Source: Streptomyces coacervatus
Lineage (GTDB): Bacteria > Actinomycetota > Actinomycetes > Streptomycetales > Streptomycetaceae
DNA: 64,000 nucleotides
Assembly: GCF_029223485.1 (NCBI RefSeq)
Contig: NZ_JARHTP010000033.1
Coordinates: forward strand, 16,066-80,065
Direction of reading: 5' to 3'
In this document: piece after piece, positions 42,443 to 51,329 of the stretch
Numbering within the stretch: the first letter of the stretch is position 1
How the letters are laid out: each line of letters begins with the position of its first letter
Position numbers and translations under genes: made by a program
The notes under the pieces: model-generated
What the model saw: the letters and a program-made list of their open reading frames with translations, nothing else
What the model was told of the DNA's origin: nothing
The model's database searches: none

Positions 42443-42759
42443 TTGTATGTCCCCCCATGGGATCGACGTTCAGACCATCCGGAACGGATCAGGCCAGGCG
42501 CAGAAGGTATGGACCCCGCCGAGAACTCGTCAAACCATCACGTCCGTGCAGCTCAACGCGGCGTGGGGCGGCTCGCGACGCGAACCGCCCCACCAAGGTT
42601 GACTCAATTCCGGACAGATCCATCGACGACAGCGGGGAGTTGGGGAGACGGACAACGCCCGTTCCTCCCACCGAGTTGCTTCCGTTGCCGAACCGAATGC
42701 GTTCCGATGCCGACAAGTCGCCGGTTCGAGGCCGGAACTATCCCCATCCGTTGCCGAAG
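42443..42759. other. Intergenic region of 317 bp with a hemB-terminator-like hairpin
   Basis: Between the DUF805 start and the hemB stop. A 9-bp stem GTGGGGCGG (42563-42571) pairs with CCGCCCCAC (42585-42593), likely the end of the hemB transcript on the minus strand. The rest contains no protein-like frame. Confidence 0.45.
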
Positions 42760-43752
42760 TCAGCGCAACTTTTGCGCCACTTCGGTCGCCCAGTACGTCA
42801 GGATGTTCTGCGCACCCGCCCGCTTGATCCCCGTCAGCGCCTCCATGATCGCCCGGTCGCGGTCGATCCAGCCCTTCTCGGCGGCGGCCTCGATCATCGA
42901 GTACTCGCCGGAGATCTGGTAGGCGGCGACCGGCACGTCCACCGCGTCCGCGACCCGCGCCAGGATGTCCAGATACGGTCCCGCCGGCTTCACCATCACC
43001 ATGTCGGCGCCCTCTTCGAGGTCCAGCGCCAGCTCCCGCAGCGACTCACGCGCATTGGCGGGATCCTGCTGGTACGTCTTCCGGTCGCCCTTCAACGACG
43101 AGCCGACGGCCTCCCGGAACGGCCCGTAGAAGGCGGACGCGTACTTCACCGTATAGGCGAGGATCGCTACGTCCTCCCGCCCGATCTGGTCGAGCGCGTC
43201 GCGGACGACCCCGATCTGCCCGTCCATCATCCCGCTGGGCCCCACCACATGGGCCCCCGCATCGGCCTGGACCTGCGCCATCTCGGCGTACCGCTCCAGC
43301 GTGGCGTCGTTGTCGACGCGCCCGTCCGCGTCCAGCACCCCGCAGTGCCCGTGATCGGTCGTCTCGTCGAGACAGAGATCGGACATGACCAGAAGATCGT
43401 CCCCGACCTCGGCCCGCACATCACGGATCGCGACCTGCAGAATCCCGTCCGGGTCCGTCCCCGGCGTCCCGGCGGCGTCCTTCTTCTCCTCCTCCGGCAC
43501 GCCGAACAGCATGATCCCGGAGATACCGGCCGCCACCGCCTCGGCGGCCGCCTTCTTCAGGCTGTCGCGCGTGTGCTGGACAACGCCGGGCATGGCGGTG
43601 ATCGGCACCGGCTCACTGACGCCCTCGCGCACGAACGCCGGGAGAATGAAGTCCGCCGGGTGCAGCCTGGTCTCGGCGACCATGCGCCGCATGACGGGGG
43701 TGGTCCGCAGCCGCCGCGGCCGCGTGCCGGGGAAGGATCCGTACTTCGTCAT
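42760..43752 (-). CDS. hemB: Porphobilinogen synthase (5-aminolevulinate dehydratase)
   Basis: 330 aa. It condenses two 5-aminolevulinate molecules to porphobilinogen in tetrapyrrole synthesis. Motifs: RRLRTTPVMRRMVAETRLHP at the N-terminus, the metal-binding loop with CLDETTDHGHCGVL, the first Schiff-base Lys in AYTVKYASAFYGPF and the second in MVMVKPAGPYLDI, and AAYQISGEYSMI. It belongs with hemA, hemC and hemD to the right, but an FAD oxidase gene on the opposite strand lies between them, so hemB needs its own promoter here. Confidence 0.96.
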   Translation of the reverse strand: MTKYGSFPGTRPRRLRTTPVMRRMVAETRLHPADFILPAFVREGVSEPVPITAMPGVVQHTRDSLKKAAAEAVAAGISGIMLFGVPEEEKKDAAGTPGTDPDGILQVAIRDVRAEVGDDLLVMSDLCLDETTDHGHCGVLDADGRVDNDATLERYAEMAQVQADAGAHVVGPSGMMDGQIGVVRDALDQIGREDVAILAYTVKYASAFYGPFREAVGSSLKGDRKTYQQDPANARESLRELALDLEEGADMVMVKPAGPYLDILARVADAVDVPVAAYQISGEYSMIEAAAEKGWIDRDRAIMEALTGIKRAGAQNILTYWATEVAQKLR

Positions 43753-43981
43753 GCCACCTACGCTACGCCCGGCTCACAGGCACCTTTGCCGACGGTATGT
43801 CGGGCTGTACGCCGGGCCCGCGCAGCCTGCCGCCACCCACGATGCGCCCCGCACCCGCCGGGTCCATCCTGAAATGAGCAGAGAGCCCAGAAATGGGCGA
43901 AGAGCAAGGACCGGGCCCCCGTCCCCTCGCCGCGCACGCCTGCCGGGCTGCCTGCCTGCCTGCGCGAAGGAGGAGGACGAC

Positions 43982-45400
43982 ATGACCGCCACCCACCACC
44001 CCCCGCATCACACCCCGGACCTGTTCGCCCTGTCGGATGTCCACGGCCCCGTCCTCCGCCCCGGCGACGACGCCTACGTGGCCGAGGTCACGGGCTTCAA
44101 TCTGTCCGCCTTCCACAACCCGGACGTAGTGGTCGCAGCGACCGGCGCCGACGACATCGTCACGGCGATGCGCTGGGCCGCGGCCACCGACACCCCCGTG
44201 GCCGTCCAGGCCACCGGCCACGGCGCCAACTTCCCGATCGACGGCGGCCTGCTCATCAGCACCACCCGCATGACCGACGTGACGATCGACCCGGCCGAAC
44301 GCACCGCGACGGTCGCCGCCGGCGCGAGGTGGCGCCATGTCCTGGAGGCGGCCGCCCCCTACGGCCTCGCCGCCCTCAACGGCTCGTCCTCGGACGCGGG
44401 CGTCGTCGGCTACACGCTGGGCGGCGGTCTCCCCATCCTCGGCCGGGCCTACGGCTACGCGGCCGACCGAGTCCACTCGTTCCAGGTCGTCACCCCCGAC
44501 GCGACCCTGCGCACGGCGACCGCCGACACCGAACCCGACCTCTTCTGGGCGCTGCGCGGCGGCAAGGGCAACGTAGGAGTGGTCACCGAGCTGACCTTCG
44601 ACCTGCTCCCGCTCACCACCATCCTGGGCGGCGGCATCTACTTCCCCGGCGAACACGCGGAGACGGTCCTGCGCACCTGGGCCGACTGGACGACCACCCT
44701 CCCCATCCAGATGTGCAGCGCCTACACGATCCTGCGCCTCCCGCCGATCCCGCAGATCCCCGAGCCCCTGCGCGGCGGCTTCTGGGCCCGCGTCGCACTG
44801 GCCTGGACCGGCGACGCGAAGGAGGGCGAGAGCCTCCTGGCCCCCATCCGCGCGGCAGCTCCGATCACCATCGACACGGTGGAGGAAATGCCGTACGCGG
44901 CCATGGACCGCATCTACCTGGACCCGGAGGACCCGCTCCCCGCCCGCGAGGCCTGCACCCTGCTCAGGTCCTTCCCCCCGGACGCCCAGACGGCCTTCCT
45001 GGCCCAGGCGGGCCCGGCCGTCCCCGACCTCCCGCTCCTCCTGGTAGAACTCCGCCACATGGGCGGCGAACTCTCCCGCCCCGCCCCCGTCGAGGACGCC
45101 ATCTGCGCCCGCGACGCCAGCTACCTCCTGGAAACGGTCGGGGTCCTGCCTGATCCCGACACCGCAGCAGCCGTGGAATCAGCCACGACCACCCTCCACA
45201 CCGCCATGGCTCCGTACGGCACGGGCCACACGATGGTCAACCTCCACGGCACCCCGGGCGACGAGCACGACCGGGCGCGGGCATGGACGGAGGAGGTCTA
45301 CGCCCGCCTGAGCGAAACGAAGTCGCACTACGACCCGAGCAACTTGCTGCGCTTCGGGCACACCGTGACGGCACCCTTCAGCCCGTCCGGGGCGCACTGA
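43982..45400 (+). CDS. FAD-linked oxidoreductase (BBE/PCMH type)
   Basis: 472 aa from ATG 43982, preceded by GAAGGAGGAGG. PCMH-type FAD domain: TGHGANFPIDGG, where the His after Gly is the usual covalent 8-alpha attachment site, TMTDVTIDP-like strand (ISTTRMTDVTIDP), GVVGYTLGGGLPILGRAYGY, and a C-terminal berberine-bridge-enzyme tail (SHYDPSNLLRFGHTV). Such enzymes oxidise sugars, alkaloids or polyketide intermediates. It lies between hemB and hemD on the other strand and its 3' end touches a Streptomyces repeat, so it may be a late insertion. No pathway neighbours. Confidence 0.88.
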   Translation: MTATHHPPHHTPDLFALSDVHGPVLRPGDDAYVAEVTGFNLSAFHNPDVVVAATGADDIVTAMRWAAATDTPVAVQATGHGANFPIDGGLLISTTRMTDVTIDPAERTATVAAGARWRHVLEAAAPYGLAALNGSSSDAGVVGYTLGGGLPILGRAYGYAADRVHSFQVVTPDATLRTATADTEPDLFWALRGGKGNVGVVTELTFDLLPLTTILGGGIYFPGEHAETVLRTWADWTTTLPIQMCSAYTILRLPPIPQIPEPLRGGFWARVALAWTGDAKEGESLLAPIRAAAPITIDTVEEMPYAAMDRIYLDPEDPLPAREACTLLRSFPPDAQTAFLAQAGPAVPDLPLLLVELRHMGGELSRPAPVEDAICARDASYLLETVGVLPDPDTAAAVESATTTLHTAMAPYGTGHTMVNLHGTPGDEHDRARAWTEEVYARLSETKSHYDPSNLLRFGHTVTAPFSPSGAH

Positions 45401-45421
45401 CGAGCCCGGTTCAGCCCATTT

Positions 45422-45490
45422 CAGCCCGTCCGGCGTTTGAGGACGAGGCCTTTCGGGCCGATGGGGGGTCTGGGGGCGCAGCCCCCAGGG
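45422..45490. repeat. Streptomyces intergenic repeat (single copy) with terminator hairpin
   Basis: CAGCCCGTCCGGCGTTTGAGG followed by GACGAGGCC and, 20 bp on, a hairpin CTGGGGGC-GCA-GCCCCCAG (45470-45488). The same module occurs three times in tandem at 52385. It lies between convergent FAD oxidase and hemD genes. Confidence 0.8.
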
Positions 45491-45509
45491 CCGCGCACCC
45501 CCACACACC

Positions 45510-47213
45510 TCAGGTCGTACGACGACGCCGAGCCCCCGGCCGCCGCTCACTCGGCCGAGTAACCGCATCCCCGGCCTCCAGCGCAGCAGCCCGCCGCCGC
45601 AACCCGAAGTCGGCAAGAGCCTCCGCCAACTTGTGCACAGACGGCTCCGGAGCCATCACGTCCACCCGCAGCCCATGCTCCTCGGCGGTCTTGGCGGTGG
45701 CCGGCCCAATACACGCGATCACCGTCACGTTGTGCGGCTTGCCCGCAATACCCACCAGGTTCCGCACCGTGGACGACGAAGTGAAGAGCACCGCATCGAA
45801 GCCGCCCCCCTTGATCGCCTCCCGCGTGTCGGCCGGCGGCGGCGAGGCCCTCACGGTCCGATAGGCCGTGACGTCGTCGACCTCCCACCCGAGCTCGATC
45901 AGCCCGGCAACAAGGGTCTCCGTGGCAATATCGGCCCGCGGCAGGAACACCCGGTCGATCGGATCGAAAACAGGGTCATACGGCGGCCAGTCCTCAAGCA
46001 GCCCCGCAGCCGACTGCTCCCCACTCGGCACCAGATCCGGCTTCACACCAAACGCAACCAGCGCCTTGGCGGTCTGCTCCCCGACCGCGGCGACCTTGAT
46101 CCCCGCGAAAGCCCGGGCATCGAGCCCGTACTCCTCGAACTTCTCCCGAACCGCCTTCACGGCATTGACCGAGGTGAACGCGATCCACTCGTACCGCCCG
46201 GTGACGAGCCCCTTCACGGCCCGCTCCATCTGCTGGGGCGTCCGCGGCGGCTCGACGGCGATGGTCGGCACCTCGTGCGGTACGGCCCCGTAGGACCGCA
46301 GTTGGTCGGAGAGCGACGCCGCCTGCTCCTTCGTACGCGGCACGAGCACCTTCCACCCGAACAGGGGCTTGGACTCGAACCACGACAGCTGGTCGCGCTG
46401 GGCGGCGGCAGAACGCTCACCGACCACGGCTATCACCGGCCGCCCGCCCTCGGGCGAGGGCAGCACCTTGGCCTGCTTCAGCGTCTGGGCGATGGTCCCC
46501 AGGGTCGCCGTCCAGGTCCGCTGCCGCGTGGTCGTACCGGCCACCGTCACGGTGATCGGCGTGTCCGGCTTGCGGCCGGCCGACACCAGCTCACCGGCGG
46601 CTGCACCCACGGAGTCCAGCGTCGTCGACACGACCACGGTCCCGTCGGAGACGCCCACCTCCGTCCAGCACCGGTCCGAGGCGGTACGGGCGTCCACGAA
46701 CCGCACGTCCGCGCCCTCGGCGTCGCGCAGCGGAACACCGGCGTACGCGGGCACGCCGACGGCTGCGGCGACACCGGGCACGACCTCGAAGGGCACGCCC
46801 GCGGCGACGCAGGCGAGCATCTCCTCGGCGGCGTACGCATCGAGTCCGGGGTCCCCGGACACCGCACGGACGACCCGCCTGCCGCTGCGTGCGGCCTCCA
46901 TGACAAGATGTGCGGCATCCCGTACCGCGGGGACCCCAGCGGTTGTTGACGAGCTGTCAACAACCGCGAGCTGAGGTGTGCCCGTGCCCGGAAGCGGGTC
47001 CGACGAAGGACCCCCGTCCGTGTGCACCTCGGCGACGCCTTGTCTGGCGTGCTGACGTACCACGTCGAGCACGTCGTGCTCGGCGACGAGGACGTCCGCG
47101 TTCGCCAGCGCCTCCACGGCGCGCAGAGTCAGCAGTCCCGGATCCCCGGGTCCGGCACCGAGGAAGGTGACGTGCCCGTGTTCAAGGCCGGCGGGAAGGG
47201 TGGTGGGGCTCAA
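45510..47213 (-). CDS. hemD: Bifunctional uroporphyrinogen-III C-methyltransferase / uroporphyrinogen-III synthase
   Basis: 567 aa, TTG start with GGGGGAG 8 nt upstream; the TTG overlaps the hemC stop (TTGA). Residues 1-250: SUMT-type methyltransferase (VTFLGAGPGDPGLLTLRAVE, then VVPGVAAAVGVPAYAGVPLR), which makes precorrin-2. Residues 290-550: uroporphyrinogen-III synthase (VLVPRTKEQAASLSDQLRSY, EWIAFTSVNAVKAVREKFEE, AVLFTSSSTVRNLVGIAGKP). The fused enzyme directs the linear tetrapyrrole to heme and to siroheme or cobalamin. It follows hemC and hemA in one operon under Rex. Confidence 0.95.
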   Translation of the reverse strand: MSPTTLPAGLEHGHVTFLGAGPGDPGLLTLRAVEALANADVLVAEHDVLDVVRQHARQGVAEVHTDGGPSSDPLPGTGTPQLAVVDSSSTTAGVPAVRDAAHLVMEAARSGRRVVRAVSGDPGLDAYAAEEMLACVAAGVPFEVVPGVAAAVGVPAYAGVPLRDAEGADVRFVDARTASDRCWTEVGVSDGTVVVSTTLDSVGAAAGELVSAGRKPDTPITVTVAGTTTRQRTWTATLGTIAQTLKQAKVLPSPEGGRPVIAVVGERSAAAQRDQLSWFESKPLFGWKVLVPRTKEQAASLSDQLRSYGAVPHEVPTIAVEPPRTPQQMERAVKGLVTGRYEWIAFTSVNAVKAVREKFEEYGLDARAFAGIKVAAVGEQTAKALVAFGVKPDLVPSGEQSAAGLLEDWPPYDPVFDPIDRVFLPRADIATETLVAGLIELGWEVDDVTAYRTVRASPPPADTREAIKGGGFDAVLFTSSSTVRNLVGIAGKPHNVTVIACIGPATAKTAEEHGLRVDVMAPEPSVHKLAEALADFGLRRRAAALEAGDAVTRPSERRPGARRRRTT

Positions 47214-48169
47214 TGTGCTCGCTCCCCCATCAGACCGGCCGCGCCCTGGGCAAGCATCTCGGCAGCGAGTTCACGGCCGAGCGCCATTGCTTGGTCGTAC
47301 GTCTCGGGCACGGGACCGGTGGTGGACAGCTGCACCGTACGAGAGCCGTCGGTGGTACCGACGACTCCCCGCAGGCGCATTTCGTTGACAATCTGCCCGT
47401 CGGCCAGAAGGTCGGCCAGCGCGCCCACAGGGGCGCTGCAGCCGGCCTCCAGGGCGGCGAGCAGTGACCGCTCGGCGGTCACGGCGGCCCGGGTGAACGG
47501 GTCGTCGAGCTCTCCGAGCGCAGCGATCAGGTCCGCGTTGTCCGCGGCACACTCGATCGCCAGTGCCCCCTGGCCGGGGGCGGGCAGAACGGTGTCGACC
47601 GACAGGAAGTCGGTCACTTCGTCGATACGGCCGATCCGGTTGAGGCCGGCGGCGGCGAGGACGACGGCGTCCAGCTCACCGTCCCGCACATACCCGATCC
47701 GGGTATCCACATTCCCTCGTATCGGGACCGTCTCGATGTCCAGCCCGTGGCTGCGCGCGTACGCGTTCAGCTGCGCCATGCGGCGCGGCGAACCCGTACC
47801 GATGCGCGCCCCGCGCGGCAGGTCGGTGAACTTCAGCGCGTCCCGGGCGACGATCGCGTCACGCGGGTCCTCGCGCAGCGGGACGGCGGCGAGCGCCAGT
47901 TCCTCGGGCTGCGCGGTGGGCAGGTCCTTGAGCGAATGAACCGCGAAGTCGACCTCACCCCGCAGCAGCGCGTCGCGCAGCGCCGTGACGAACACGCCCG
48001 TGCCGCCGATCTGCGCCAGGTGCTCACGCGACGTGTCGCCGTACGTGGTGATCTCGACGAGCTCCACGGGCCGTCCGGTCACCTGGCTCACGGCGTCCGC
48101 CACTTGCCCGGACTGGGCCATGGCGAGTCTGCTTCGCCTCGTCCCCAGTCTCCATGCCTTGCTACTCAT
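47210..48169 (-). CDS. hemC: Porphobilinogen deaminase (hydroxymethylbilane synthase)
   Basis: 319 aa; the ATG overlaps the hemA stop (ATGA), so translation is coupled. It polymerises four porphobilinogens to hydroxymethylbilane. Motifs: LGTRRSRLAMAQSGQVADAV, FAVHSLKDLPT, RIGTGSPRRMAQL, and the dipyrromethane-cofactor Cys in LEAGCSAPVGALA (near residue 242). Third gene of the rex-hemA-hemC-hemD operon. Confidence 0.97.
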   Translation of the reverse strand: MSSKAWRLGTRRSRLAMAQSGQVADAVSQVTGRPVELVEITTYGDTSREHLAQIGGTGVFVTALRDALLRGEVDFAVHSLKDLPTAQPEELALAAVPLREDPRDAIVARDALKFTDLPRGARIGTGSPRRMAQLNAYARSHGLDIETVPIRGNVDTRIGYVRDGELDAVVLAAAGLNRIGRIDEVTDFLSVDTVLPAPGQGALAIECAADNADLIAALGELDDPFTRAAVTAERSLLAALEAGCSAPVGALADLLADGQIVNEMRLRGVVGTTDGSRTVQLSTTGPVPETYDQAMALGRELAAEMLAQGAAGLMGERAH

Positions 48170-49881
48170 GCCGGCCCTCGGTTCTTGCTGTTCTCAGATT
48201 CATCGTCGGCGCCCTCGGCCCGGGAGACGGCGGCCACCGCTTCCTGGTCGAGGTCGAACAGGGTCCTCAGGGCATCCGCATACCCCGCACCACCCGGTTC
48301 GGCCGCGAGCTGCTTGACCCGTACGGTCGGCGCATGCAGCAGCTTGTCGACGACACGCTTGACGGTCTGCGTGATCTCGCTGCGGTGCTTGTCGTCGAGC
48401 GCGGGCAGCCGCCCCTCGAGCCGCGCGATCTCGGTCGCGACGACATCGGCGGCCATCGTCCGCAGGGCGACCACGGTGGGCGTGATGTGCGCGGCCCGCA
48501 GCGCCGCCCCGAAGGCAGCGACCTCGTCGGCCACGATCCGCCGCACCTGGTCGACGTCGGCCGCCATCGGAGCATCTGCGGAAGCCTCGGCCAGCGACTC
48601 GATGTCGACGAGCCGCACTCCGGCCAGCCGGTGCACGGCGGCGTCGATGTCGCGGGGCATCGCCAGGTCGAGGAGGAACAGGACGGGCGCGGGGCGCGGA
48701 GCCTCGACGACCGGCTCGGGCTTACGGCGCTCGGGAATCCGCCCGACCGTGGCGACGGTGGCGGCGAGCGCGGTGATCAGCGCGGCGTCCGCCTCGGGCG
48801 CGCGGCGCGCGGCCTCACGGCGGTCGACGGTGCCGTTGTCCACCCAGGCGGCGTGCTGCTCCAGCGTCGCCGCATCCATCCCGGCGACGGCGGCCTCCCC
48901 GGCCACGGAGAAGCCCTGCTGCACGGCGGACAGGTCGAGCGGACAGCCCTCCTCGGTGCCCACAGAGGTGGGCGGCAGCGGACGCGCGCCCGTCTGCACA
49001 GCCGCAGCAGCGTTTTCCTCTACGGCGACGGGTGCACCCGTGCGGCCCTCGACCGCGGCGGCGACCGCCTCCGCCGACAGAACGAGCCCCGTCGCCCCGG
49101 TACAGGACACCACGACATCTGCACGTGTCAGCTCGACCGGCACCGAATCCATCGGTACCGCGCGGGCCGCCACGTCCGTGCCGTCGCCCTCGGTCAATAT
49201 CTCCGCGAGCCGCTCCGCACGGTCGGCGGTGCGGTTGGCGATCACGATCTCGGCGACCCCGGCCCGCGCGAGCGTGGCTGCGGCCAGCGAGGACATCGAC
49301 CCGGCCCCAATGACCAGCGCCTTCTTCCCGAGGGCCCAGTCCTGCACATCCGCGCCGACGGCCAGCTGCTCAAGGCCGAAGGTAACCAGGGACTGCCCCG
49401 CCCGGTCGATCCCGGTCTCGGAGTGGGCGCGCTTGCCGACCCGCAGCGCCTGTTGGAACAGGTCGTTCAGCAGCCGCCCGGCGCTGTGCAGGTCCTGCGC
49501 CTTGGCGAGCGAGTCCTTGATCTGCCCAAGAATCTGCCCTTCACCGACCACCATCGAATCGAGCCCACAGGCCACGGAGAACAGATGGTGAACGGCCCGG
49601 TCCTCGTAATGGACGTACAGATAGGGCGTGAGCTCGTCCAGCCCCACCCCGCTGTGCTGGGCGAGCAGCGTGGACAGCTCGGCGACACCGGCGTGGAACT
49701 TGTCGACGTCGGCGTACAGCTCGATGCGGTTGCAGGTGGCGAGGACCGCGGCCTCGGTGGCGGGCTCCGCGGCGACCGTGTCCTGCAGCAGCTTGATCTG
49801 GGCGTCCGCGTTCAGCGCGGCCCGCTCCAGGACGCTGACCGGGGCGCTGCGGTGACTCAGCCCGACGACGAGGAGACTCAT
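48166..49881 (-). CDS. hemA: Glutamyl-tRNA reductase
   Basis: 571 aa. It reduces Glu-tRNA to glutamate-1-semialdehyde, the first committed step of C5-pathway heme synthesis. Catalytic Cys50 in LATCNRIELY; GEGQILGQIKDSLAKAQ; NADPH-binding ALVIGAGSMSSLAAATLARA; C-terminal dimerisation domain. Compared with E. coli HemA (about 420 aa) there is an insertion of roughly 100 Ala/Val-rich residues between VVSCTGATG and FLLDLAMPRD, as in other Streptomyces HemA proteins. Its stop overlaps the hemC start; its start overlaps the rex stop (49878-49881). Confidence 0.96.
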   Translation of the reverse strand: MSLLVVGLSHRSAPVSVLERAALNADAQIKLLQDTVAAEPATEAAVLATCNRIELYADVDKFHAGVAELSTLLAQHSGVGLDELTPYLYVHYEDRAVHHLFSVACGLDSMVVGEGQILGQIKDSLAKAQDLHSAGRLLNDLFQQALRVGKRAHSETGIDRAGQSLVTFGLEQLAVGADVQDWALGKKALVIGAGSMSSLAAATLARAGVAEIVIANRTADRAERLAEILTEGDGTDVAARAVPMDSVPVELTRADVVVSCTGATGLVLSAEAVAAAVEGRTGAPVAVEENAAAAVQTGARPLPPTSVGTEEGCPLDLSAVQQGFSVAGEAAVAGMDAATLEQHAAWVDNGTVDRREAARRAPEADAALITALAATVATVGRIPERRKPEPVVEAPRPAPVLFLLDLAMPRDIDAAVHRLAGVRLVDIESLAEASADAPMAADVDQVRRIVADEVAAFGAALRAAHITPTVVALRTMAADVVATEIARLEGRLPALDDKHRSEITQTVKRVVDKLLHAPTVRVKQLAAEPGGAGYADALRTLFDLDQEAVAAVSRAEGADDESENSKNRGPA

Positions 49882-50648
49882 GCCGGCATCACGGCGGGTA
49901 CGTCCCCGTCGGGCCCCTGCTCGGCGGACTCCTTGCGGGCGGCGGCGACCGGCCCGGAGCCGTCGGGCCCCGCGGCCTCGGCCTCTTCGCCGGCCTTGCG
50001 CTGCTCGTGGAAGGCAAGAATCTGCAGCTCGATCGAGAGATCCACCTTGCGTACGTCGACGCCTTCCGGGACGGACAGCACGGTCGGCGCGAAGTTCAGA
50101 ATGGAGGTGACCCCGGCGGCCACGAGCCGGTCACAGACCTGCTGGGCGGCACCGGCGGGAGTGGCGATGACGCCGATGCTCACCCCGTTGTCCTCGATGA
50201 TCTTTTCCAGGTCGTCGGTGTGCTGCACGGGAATTCCCGCAACCGGCTTCCCCGCCATCGCCGGATCGGCGTCTATGAGGGCCGCGACCCGGAACCCACG
50301 CGAGGCGAACCCGCCGTAATTGGCCAGAGCGGCGCCGAGGTTACCGATACCGACGATCACAACCGGCCAGTCCTGGGTCAGCCCCAGCTCACGTGAGATC
50401 TGATAGACGAGATACTCGACGTCGTACCCGACACCACGGGTCCCATAGGACCCCAAATAGGAAAAGTCCTTGCGCAGCTTGGCGGAGTTGACCCCCGCGG
50501 CGGCCGCCAGTTCCTCGGACGAGACCGTGGGTACCGAGCGCTCCGACAGTGCGGTCAGGGCGCGCAGGTACAGCGGAAGCCTGGCGACGGTGGCCTCGGG
50601 AATCCCTCGGCTACGGGTCGCCGGTCGGTGAGTTCGGCCAGTTGCCAC
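49878..50648 (-). CDS. rex: Redox-sensing transcriptional repressor Rex
   Basis: 256 aa from GTG 50648 (GGAGCACC upstream); a longer frame continues upstream through the promoter. N-terminal winged helix (IPEATVARLPLYLRALTALS, ELAAAAGVNSAKLRKDFSYL) and C-terminal Rossmann NADH-binding domain (PVVIVGIGNLGAALANYGGF, then GVIATPAGAAQQVCDRLVA). Rex represses respiratory and heme genes when the NADH/NAD ratio is low and lets go when it rises (established for Streptomyces coelicolor). Its operator lies 75 bp upstream. First gene of the rex-hemA-hemC-hemD operon; its stop overlaps the hemA start. Confidence 0.97.
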   Translation of the reverse strand: MATGRTHRPATRSRGIPEATVARLPLYLRALTALSERSVPTVSSEELAAAAGVNSAKLRKDFSYLGSYGTRGVGYDVEYLVYQISRELGLTQDWPVVIVGIGNLGAALANYGGFASRGFRVAALIDADPAMAGKPVAGIPVQHTDDLEKIIEDNGVSIGVIATPAGAAQQVCDRLVAAGVTSILNFAPTVLSVPEGVDVRKVDLSIELQILAFHEQRKAGEEAEAAGPDGSGPVAAARKESAEQGPDGDVPAVMPA

Positions 50649-50722
50649 GGTGCTCCTGCGGGTAGAGCGGGGCTGTAGGCGGTCACACGTACCCAGACCG
50701 CCCCGTCGACAGCAGGCTATGT

Positions 50723-50744
50723 CTTTGTGAACGCGTGCACAAAG
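50723..50744. promoter_or_regulatory. Rex operator (ROP site)
   Basis: CTTTGTG (50723-50729), an 8-bp middle AACGCGTG and CACAAAG (50738-50744). The perfect 7-bp arms and TTGTGAAC...CACAA content match the Rex consensus, upstream of rex. It supports autoregulation of rex-hemA-hemC-hemD by redox state. Confidence 0.9.
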
Positions 50745-50892
50745 ATGGTGTCCGTTTTGCCCGGCCAACGTGACCGGGGTCACGCGCCCCCGGCGCACTG
50801 ATGCAGAACCGGCGCACAAGCACCACCGCTCCCTACCTGCTGGGGGCAAAACCGCACACTCTCCTCGGTCAGTCGTCCACTCAGTCGGTCGC

Positions 50893-51177
50893 TCAGCCAG
50901 TCAGCGCCTTGCGCAACCGCTGTTCGTCCACGCGCCAGAAAGTGTGCTGCCGGCCGTCGACGAGAACAACGGGAATCTGCTCCCAATACTGGTCATGAAG
51001 CTGCTGATCCAGAGAGATGTCCTTCGCCTCCCACGCCACCCCCACCTCCCCGCACACCTTCTCCACCACAACCTGTGCGTCATCACACAGATGGCACCCG
51101 GGCTTACGAATGAGAGTGACGCTCCGGTCCTGAACGTCCTGGGGCTTACGTCGGAAGAGGGGACTCATGTCAGCCAT
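50893..51177 (-). CDS. Glutaredoxin-like protein
   Basis: 94 aa from ATG 51177; ATG 51168 is also possible, and neither has a strong ribosome site. Thioredoxin fold of the glutaredoxin-like (DUF836) type: VTLIRKPGCHLCDDAQVVVE, with CHLC as the active-site CxxC, and EQIPVVLVDGRQHTFWRV containing the cis-Pro. It reduces disulfides in the cytoplasm. Next to rex but in its own transcript, 149 bp upstream of the operator. Confidence 0.88.
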   Translation of the reverse strand: MADMSPLFRRKPQDVQDRSVTLIRKPGCHLCDDAQVVVEKVCGEVGVAWEAKDISLDQQLHDQYWEQIPVVLVDGRQHTFWRVDEQRLRKALTG

Positions 51178-51329
51178 TCTCGCGCGACCGCACGGCGGCG
51201 GCACACTCGCGGAAACACCAATGAACCGGCGGATCAGATCAGTTCTTTAACGACACGGTCGCGGAGAGTTCACAGCGTTCAAACCTCTCGCGTCTGGAGG
51301 CACCGAACAAACTGGCTATGCTCACGGGC

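Noticed and set aside
43763..45058. A 431-residue minus-strand frame
   Set aside because: Mirror of the FAD oxidase gene; no motifs.
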